NCBI GenBank assembly: GCA_964551035.1
Contig: CAZKBK010000017.1
Location: forward strand, 34,052-98,051
Source: Chryseosolibacter sp964551035
GTDB taxonomy: Bacteria > Bacteroidota > Bacteroidia > Cytophagales > Cyclobacteriaceae
Direction: 5' to 3'
Length of the DNA stretch: 64,000 bases
Of the stretch, positions 59,781-64,000 are shown piece by piece. The notes beneath the pieces were generated by a model, which was not told the DNA's origin, made no database searches, and saw nothing but the letters and a program-made list of their open reading frames with translations. Both the position numbers and the translations under genes were made by a program. The first letter of the stretch is position 1. Every line of letters starts with the position of its first letter.

Positions 59781-61235
59781 ATGAGATGCTTTCGTATGCT
59801 ACTTTTCCTGGCGTCGATGTTTTCGCTGACGACGCTGTGCGCGCAGAGCTGGCAACTCGTCTGGTCCGACGAGTTCACCAACGGGATCGGCCCGGACTGG
59901 GTGTTTGAAACCGGGACGGGGTCGGGGGGCTGGGGCAACAATGAGCTTCAATACTATCGGAGTCAGAATGCGACCACGTCCAACGGGATGTTGGTGATTA
60001 CCGCGAAGCAGGAGTCTTTTGGCGGGATGCAATACACCTCGGCACGGATGAAAACGCAGGGACGGGCGTCATGGCGCTATGGCCGCATCGAGGCCCGGAT
60101 TGCCATGCCATCGTTTCAGGGTGTGTGGCCGGCATTCTGGATGCTTGGCGACAACATCACTTCCGTCGGGTGGCCCGCGTGCGGTGAGATCGACATCATG
60201 GAGCACGTCAATACCGGTGGAGCGGTGCACGGAACCATTCACTGGCGCGACCACAATAACAACTATGCCAACTACGGGGGGTCAACCAGTACCAGCATCA
60301 CCAACTTTCATGTTTATACCATCGAGTGGAATGCGTCTTCGATCAAATGGTTTGTCGACGGCGTGCAGTACCACGAGGCCAACATCGCCAATGGCATCAA
60401 TGGCACCGATGAGTTTCAAAATACGTTCTTCATCATCCTCAACATGGCCATAGGCGGGAACTGGCCGGGCTTTACGGTCGATAACAATGCGCTGCCCGCA
60501 AATCTTTACGTTGACTACGTCCGCGTGTACCAATCGGGATCTTCGCCGCCGAGCCAGGCGCCCATTGGCCAGACCGTGGCGTTGCGCGGGAGCAATAACC
60601 TCTACGTAAGTTCCGAGAATGGCACGGCGCCGATGAACTGCAACCGGGCTTCGGCGCAGGCGTGGGAACATTTCACGGTGGTCGACGCGGGCGGTGGCAA
60701 GGTCGCCCTGCGGGCGATGAACAAATATGTCTCTTCAGAGAATGGCCAGGGGCCCATCACGTGCAACCGTACCGTAGCACAGGCGTGGGAGCATTTCGAC
60801 TGGATCGCCCACGCGGATGGTACGGTCAGTCTTCGCGGAAACAATGGGCGGTATATTTCCTCGGAAGACGGGATGCAGGCCATGACGTGCAACCGCACCT
60901 CCATTGGCGGATGGGAGAAGTTCGCGTGGAGCGTGGTCGGCGGGTCCGGAGGGCGAGCGATGGCAACGGGCGAGAAAATCTTCGCAGCTGGCAAGCCCAT
61001 CGTTCCCGGATCCGAAGCGCTGCTTTCCGTTTATCCCAATCCCGCCAGGGGAAAAACGGTTATTCGCGTGGCGAAGCCTTCAACGGTAACGGTATACGAC
61101 ATGCGCGGGAACCCGATGATTGTTCGCGATGTGGCGTACGAAACTGAGGTAAACAACCTGTCGCCGGGCGTATATATGGTCCGGTCATGGGATGGCGAGC
61201 GAGGGATGACCAGGAAGGTGGTTGTCGTGGATTGA
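59781..61235 (+). CDS. GH16 beta-glucanase with fascin-like beta-trefoil and T9SS sorting domain
   Basis: This 484-residue secreted enzyme has a signal peptide (MLLFLASMFSLTTLCAQ), a GH16 domain (about residues 24-250) with GEIDIMEHV (Glu136, Asp138, Glu141) and GWGNNELQYYR, a three-repeat fascin-like beta-trefoil (about 265-385; each repeat holds xALRGxNNxYVSSENG and an MTCNR-like block), and a C-terminal type IX secretion tail starting LLSVYPNPARGKTVIRV and ending in RKVVVVD. The tail directs export and cell-surface anchoring; the trefoil probably binds beta-glucan. It is likely to work with the SusCD locus at 2-10 kb. Confidence 0.95.
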   Translation: MRCFRMLLFLASMFSLTTLCAQSWQLVWSDEFTNGIGPDWVFETGTGSGGWGNNELQYYRSQNATTSNGMLVITAKQESFGGMQYTSARMKTQGRASWRYGRIEARIAMPSFQGVWPAFWMLGDNITSVGWPACGEIDIMEHVNTGGAVHGTIHWRDHNNNYANYGGSTSTSITNFHVYTIEWNASSIKWFVDGVQYHEANIANGINGTDEFQNTFFIILNMAIGGNWPGFTVDNNALPANLYVDYVRVYQSGSSPPSQAPIGQTVALRGSNNLYVSSENGTAPMNCNRASAQAWEHFTVVDAGGGKVALRAMNKYVSSENGQGPITCNRTVAQAWEHFDWIAHADGTVSLRGNNGRYISSEDGMQAMTCNRTSIGGWEKFAWSVVGGSGGRAMATGEKIFAAGKPIVPGSEALLSVYPNPARGKTVIRVAKPSTVTVYDMRGNPMIVRDVAYETEVNNLSPGVYMVRSWDGERGMTRKVVVVD

Positions 61236-61252
61236 ACGGATGCCGAATGACA

Positions 61253-61284
61253 AAAGAGGGTCGGAACGAGACCCTCTTTGTTTT
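61253..61284 (+). terminator. Terminator of the GH16-T9SS gene
   Basis: AAAGAGGGTC and GACCCTCTTT form a perfect 10-bp stem, followed by TTTGTTTT. Confidence 0.9.
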
Positions 61285-61322
61285 CCCTGCGTGCCGCGCA
61301 TGAGTAATAAACTCCCGTTCGA

Positions 61323-61658
61323 CTAGTTGGCGGGCGATGTGGGGGCATCCTGGGCCAGGGGGGCGACGGGAGGATTGAATTCGTTTAGATCGTCATCGTC
61401 ATTGAACCGAACGACAAAAGTTTCCCTTACGCGGGAAGACATGTTCAGGTAGGGGATCCAGATCAACGCGGCGAAAACACTTCTTATCAGGTCCTGCAGC
61501 GGCACGTCGCTTGCATTGGCGATGTAGGCGCGCGCCACCAGGGTATCAACGGCCGTGACAACCAGGGTCACTGCCAGACCGATGGTCATCAACCTGGGAA
61601 ATGACGACCGGCGTCCCACCCTGATTCGAGATGGTTGGATCAACATAGACCTCATCAT
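61323..61658 (-). CDS. Truncated DUF2569-like membrane protein
   Basis: This 111-residue product covers what looks like the second half of a DUF2569 family member: a basic start RRSSFPRLM, one hydrophobic span (TIGLAVTLVVTAVDTLVARA), then FAALIWIPYLNMSSRVRETF, the family's typical last span and cytoplasmic tail, plus an acidic Pro-rich end. The usual first two spans are missing and an in-frame stop lies shortly upstream, so it is probably a 5' truncated remnant, though it could still be expressed. Identification is moderate. Confidence 0.5.
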   Translation of the reverse strand: MMRSMLIQPSRIRVGRRSSFPRLMTIGLAVTLVVTAVDTLVARAYIANASDVPLQDLIRSVFAALIWIPYLNMSSRVRETFVVRFNDDDDLNEFNPPVAPLAQDAPTSPAN

Positions 61659-61729
61659 CGTTGAGTACTGGGGTTGGGATTTCGTTTAAGCTACCGTAAT
61701 AAAAAGGGGGCCGAAGCCCCCTTTCATTT

Positions 61730-61918
61730 TTAAGCAATCGCTCGATCCCTGTTTCGGTTGAACACGAAAAACAGGATAAGACCCAAGATTGGAATAATGA
61801 TTGAAACGACATAGACCGCAATCTTTCGATCTTTCGACATACCTGATCTCATCGTCCTGTAATACGTGTAGACGATAACCAGCAGCGAGGCGACAAGAAC
61901 AAATGTTAATGTATCCAT
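61730..61918 (-). CDS. Small two-span membrane protein (PLDc_N-like)
   Basis: This 62-residue protein from the ATG at 61918 has two hydrophobic spans (TFVLVASLLVIVYTY and AVYVVSIIIPILGLILFFVF) joined by a basic loop (RTMRSGMSKDRK) and a basic tail (NRNRDRAIA). The pattern resembles the N-terminal membrane domain of phospholipase-D-type proteins but it stands alone. It is 39 bases from the lipoprotein gene's stop on the same strand, so the pair may be co-transcribed. Confidence 0.65.
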   Translation of the reverse strand: MDTLTFVLVASLLVIVYTYYRTMRSGMSKDRKIAVYVVSIIIPILGLILFFVFNRNRDRAIA

Positions 61919-61956
61919 AGGCTTTTGTGATTTTGTTACAAAATAGGCAGAAAAAA

Positions 61957-62568
61957 TTACAATCCACCATCCGGGCACCCATAATATAGACAATCTGCTA
62001 TAGCGACGGCAAGGCAAATTGGAATCTCGGCAAGGCACAATACAAAGGAGAACGGCCCCATGTTGTCGATGGTTTCGGCGCCACACTGGTAAGCATCCCG
62101 CATATCCTGACAGGCCACCCTACTGGCGGCTATAGACCGTTCAACATTTACCCTAGAATTCTCCAATTCAAATTCAAATCGCGAGTCACGATCCGTGAAT
62201 ATAAACCTCCCGTCAAAGTTCTTGTTGACTAGGGCGGATTCTATTTCCTCGCGGGTTATTCCAGACTCTATTTGGAATACCAGTGCATTCTGAATGCGAC
62301 CATCAGCTACACGCGCCAGTACGCTCTTGTAATCGCTCGCTTCCCTGAAGGCGATTACGATTGTCTCGTTGCCACTCGTAGAGGGTTGTCGCAGAGGGTT
62401 GTCCAAGTCCAGCGCAGATGGATCAATACCCAAGTTCTTAAACTCCTGAGAATTGATTACAAGCATTGAATCATCTGGGATGGGCTTGACGGTGGGCGCG
62501 TCGCTACACGCCATCGCTATGGCGAACGTCACCATTAGCAGCATTGATCCTTTTTTTGTGTGTTTCAT
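61957..62568 (-). CDS. Cysteine-rich-tail lipoprotein of unknown function
   Basis: This 203-residue protein has a lipobox (AIAMAC, Cys21). Residues 22-145 are hydrophilic, mixed alpha/beta, with IVIAFREASDYKSVLARVAD. The last 60 residues are unlike the rest: six cysteines in a hydrophobic setting (VACQDMRDAYQCGAETIDNM then VLCLAEIPICLAVAIADCLY and YGCPDGGL). Such tails occur in small exported peptides and bacteriocin-like proteins, but no family is recognised. Base composition is lower in GC than in the preceding genes. Its promoter may be the GTAC palindrome pair at 62694-62742. Confidence 0.7.
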   Translation of the reverse strand: MKHTKKGSMLLMVTFAIAMACSDAPTVKPIPDDSMLVINSQEFKNLGIDPSALDLDNPLRQPSTSGNETIVIAFREASDYKSVLARVADGRIQNALVFQIESGITREEIESALVNKNFDGRFIFTDRDSRFEFELENSRVNVERSIAASRVACQDMRDAYQCGAETIDNMGPFSFVLCLAEIPICLAVAIADCLYYGCPDGGL

Positions 62569-62693
62569 AGTCGTTGTTTTTTTTTGGTTTTAACTGGAAA
62601 TCAAATTACCCCAACTATACCACAGAACAATGGCGTATGGTTTTCCTGCCATGTAAGTATTTTATTTTTGGGATGGCGAAAATGTGACACCAC

Positions 62694-62742
62694 TAGTACT
62701 TTTGTACTACTAATCCGGCCATTTTATAGTACAAAAGTACTA
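62694..62742. repeat. 16-bp inverted repeat with embedded -7 boxes
   Basis: TAGTACTTTTGTACTA (62694-62709) and its perfect complement TAGTACAAAAGTACTA (62727-62742) are separated by 17 bases. Each arm contains TACTTTTG, an exact -7 box, and an AGTAC..GTACT dyad like those at 24208 and 25173. Confidence 0.85.
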
Positions 62743-62783
62743 ATGTGGGCAATGTGAGATTTTAGGGGAAATAGCTGAAAATT

Positions 62784-62936
62784 CTATATCCAAACACCTA
62801 CAATATTCGGATCGTCACCCTGCATTCTGGGAATAAAAAACAACCCAGACTGCTCCATAAAGTGTTGGGCCTCCTCGATTGAATCGTATAGGCACACGAT
62901 GGGCAGCGGAATATAATGTCGGCCCCAACGCTCCAC
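62784..62936 (-). pseudogene. ORF fragment, C-terminal part of an unidentified protein
   Basis: On the minus strand a frame ending at 62784 reads as protein-like: VERWGRHYIPLPIVCLYDSI, then EEAQHFMEQSGLFFIPRMQG and DDPNIVGVWI. It has no ATG, a stop lies 12 codons above the GTG at 62936, and the region is AT-rich. It is probably the 3' end of a lost accessory gene, though a 50-residue protein starting at GTG cannot be excluded. The rest of 62569-63018 holds no other gene. Confidence 0.4.
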
Positions 62937-63018
62937 CTTCGTACAACTACATGATTGGGAAAGTCAGCAGGATGATCGTATAGGTACGAAAAAACGATCT
63001 GGCTGGGAACGGCAAACG

Positions 63019-64000
63019 CTAGAAATCGGTGTCCAGGCCGAGGCGGTCTTTGAGTTCGTTGAGGATGGGATTCTTCGCGGCGAGGTATTCGAACTTGTCG
63101 CGGTTCGTGTAGATTACTTTTTTGTCGTCGGTAGCGGTAAGTTGGCCACTTACCTGGATCGACGTGTTTCGCAATTTTTCGCGGAGGAAAGCCGCCAACT
63201 CGATCCGGATGTTGTCGAGCATGGTTTCATGGACGGGACTGAGCAGGCTGACGATGACGTGATTGTCCTGCACGACGTACGGTTGGGTAAGCATCTGGTA
63301 CTCGGCCTGGAATTTCCGGCGCTGTTCGGCGAAGGCGTCCCATGCCTGTCGGAGCTGCTCGTCGGTGAAGGGTTCGTTGAGTACCTTCTCGCCGGTGGTG
63401 CCCGAAGCCTCCACTTTCTGTTCAGGATTCAGAAGGCCCGTGAGCTTGATGGTTTTCGCCGCCGGTCTTGGTCGGATTCCCTCCGGTTTCGCCTGTGTGA
63501 TCTCGGCTTTGGCCGGCGGGGGCGTGGCGACGGGTAAGGGTTCGCGACGCTGCGGTACCTCCGGCGCGTTGTCTACACTAATTTTTTTTTTAAAGCCTGC
63601 TCTGCAGGGGCGCCGTTTTGTGAAAGCCTTATGACGTGCCTGACATGGGCCATCTTCATCAGCGCAAGCTCGGCGGACAAACGCTGATTCTTGCTGCTTT
63701 TGTAGTTGATATCGCATTGGTTGGCGATGCTCAGCCATGAAAGGAGGGCCGAAGGCTCGCAGCGCGTTGCCTGGTCGGCATATTTCGCCTTGACGGTATC
63801 CGGCACTTCCATCAATTGGACGGTGCGCTCGTCCTGAGAGACGAGGACGTTGCGCAGGTGTTCACTGAGGCCAACAATGAAATTGTGTCCGTCAAAGCCT
63901 TTCCTGAGGATTTCATCAAAGAGCAGGAGCGGCTCGGTGTGGTTTCCGGAGAGGAGCGCATCCACGACCTGGAAATAGTAGTCGTAGTCAAGGATGTGAA
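63019..64000 (-). CDS. dnaX: DNA polymerase III gamma/tau subunit, 3' part, split across two frames
   Basis: The 5' part runs off the right edge. The first frame (stop at 63573) reads as domain III of the clamp-loader gamma/tau subunit: ILDYDYYFQVVDALLSGNHT, then LLLFDEILRKGFDGHNFIVG and ending EQALKKKLV. Its frame ends at a TAG directly after a run of ten A (63582-63591 on the minus strand). The -1 frame continues from the same run as KKKISVDNAPEVPQRREPLP to the stop at 63019, giving the tau C-terminus with FTDEQLRQAWDAFAEQRRKF and a final LGLDTDF. A shift on the A run would join them. In contrast to E. coli, the unshifted product here is the short gamma-like form. Confidence 0.9.
63582..63591 (-). 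other. A10 slippage site in dnaX
   Basis: The coding strand reads GCTTT then ten A then TTAGTGTAG. Re-pairing by one base upstream or transcription with one added A joins the two halves of dnaX. Confidence 0.7.

Noticed and set aside
61546..61821. 91-codon frame overlapping the DUF2569-like remnant
   Set aside because: The translation has no membrane or family pattern, and the overlapping frame has the conserved last spans.

Overview
The window looks like chromosome from a member of the Bacteroidota, most likely order Cytophagales. The evidence is a SusC/SusD pair, a type IX secretion C-terminal sorting domain, many lipoproteins with relaxed lipoboxes, near absence of Shine-Dalgarno sequences, TAnnTTTG-type -7 promoter boxes, and an exosortase K/MSEP-CTERM pair. 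A Chryseolinea/Ohtaekwangia-like genus is only an inference from gene content. Coding density is high and base composition is moderately GC-rich, apart from AT-richer patches near 30-31.4 kb and 61.7-63 kb.

Layout. 1-10.4 kb: a polysaccharide utilization locus with a divergent two-component-type propeller regulator (cut by the left edge), SusC, SusD, a PKD/duplicated-module surface lipoprotein and two GH16 beta-glucanases; a strong hairpin separates the binding genes from the enzymes. 10.7-15.7 kb: stress and carbohydrate genes (PEBP-like protein, YciE/YciF ferritin-like protein, Hsp20, a glycogen-debranching-type enzyme coupled to a GT4 glycosyltransferase). 16-19.4 kb: carboxypeptidase-regulatory-like protein, ArsR regulator, YjjG-type phosphatase and PruA. 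19.4-25.2 kb: a tightly coupled minus-strand operon of membrane protein, winged-helix regulator, CreD, exosortase K and its MSEP-CTERM substrate, with GTAC-centred palindromes on its two promoters. 25.3-31.4 kb: tricorn-like protease, tRNA-Asn, decayed sugar dehydrogenase tail, two heptamer-repeat tracts, a YCII protein, an AT-rich thioredoxin-like lipoprotein and a 20-codon ORF with a perfect Shine-Dalgarno sequence.

31.6-43 kb: metallo-hydrolase, FtsX-type permease, alpha/beta hydrolase with an ECF sigma factor and membrane partner, a response regulator, a two-subunit molybdenum hydroxylase, small unknown genes and a receiver-kinase fusion. 43.2-46.9 kb: pxpBCA (5-oxoproline catabolism) overlapping an NRAMP-like transporter. 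47.2-54.9 kb: response regulator, a paralogous receiver-kinase fusion, OmpA/TPR/PD40 protein, D-aminoacylase-like amidohydrolase, methyltransferase, SMUG2-type glycosylase and a lipoprotein. 55.2-61.3 kb: AHSA1-like protein, CBM9/DUF5916 outer-membrane protein, DUF1080 protein, and a third GH16 enzyme with a beta-trefoil and a T9SS tail. 61.3-63 kb: a partly decayed accessory patch. 63-64 kb: the 3' part of dnaX, split at an A10 run so that full-length tau requires a -1 shift.

How parts fit together. The SUS-type genes plus GH16 enzymes suggest uptake of a beta-glucan such as laminarin, with the T9SS-exported GH16 as a possible extracellular partner. PruA and PxpABC both feed glutamate. The exosortase K operon appears to be a dedicated one-enzyme, one-substrate surface-processing system linked to CreD and probably autoregulated. 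No complete prophage, IS element, CRISPR array or rRNA was seen.
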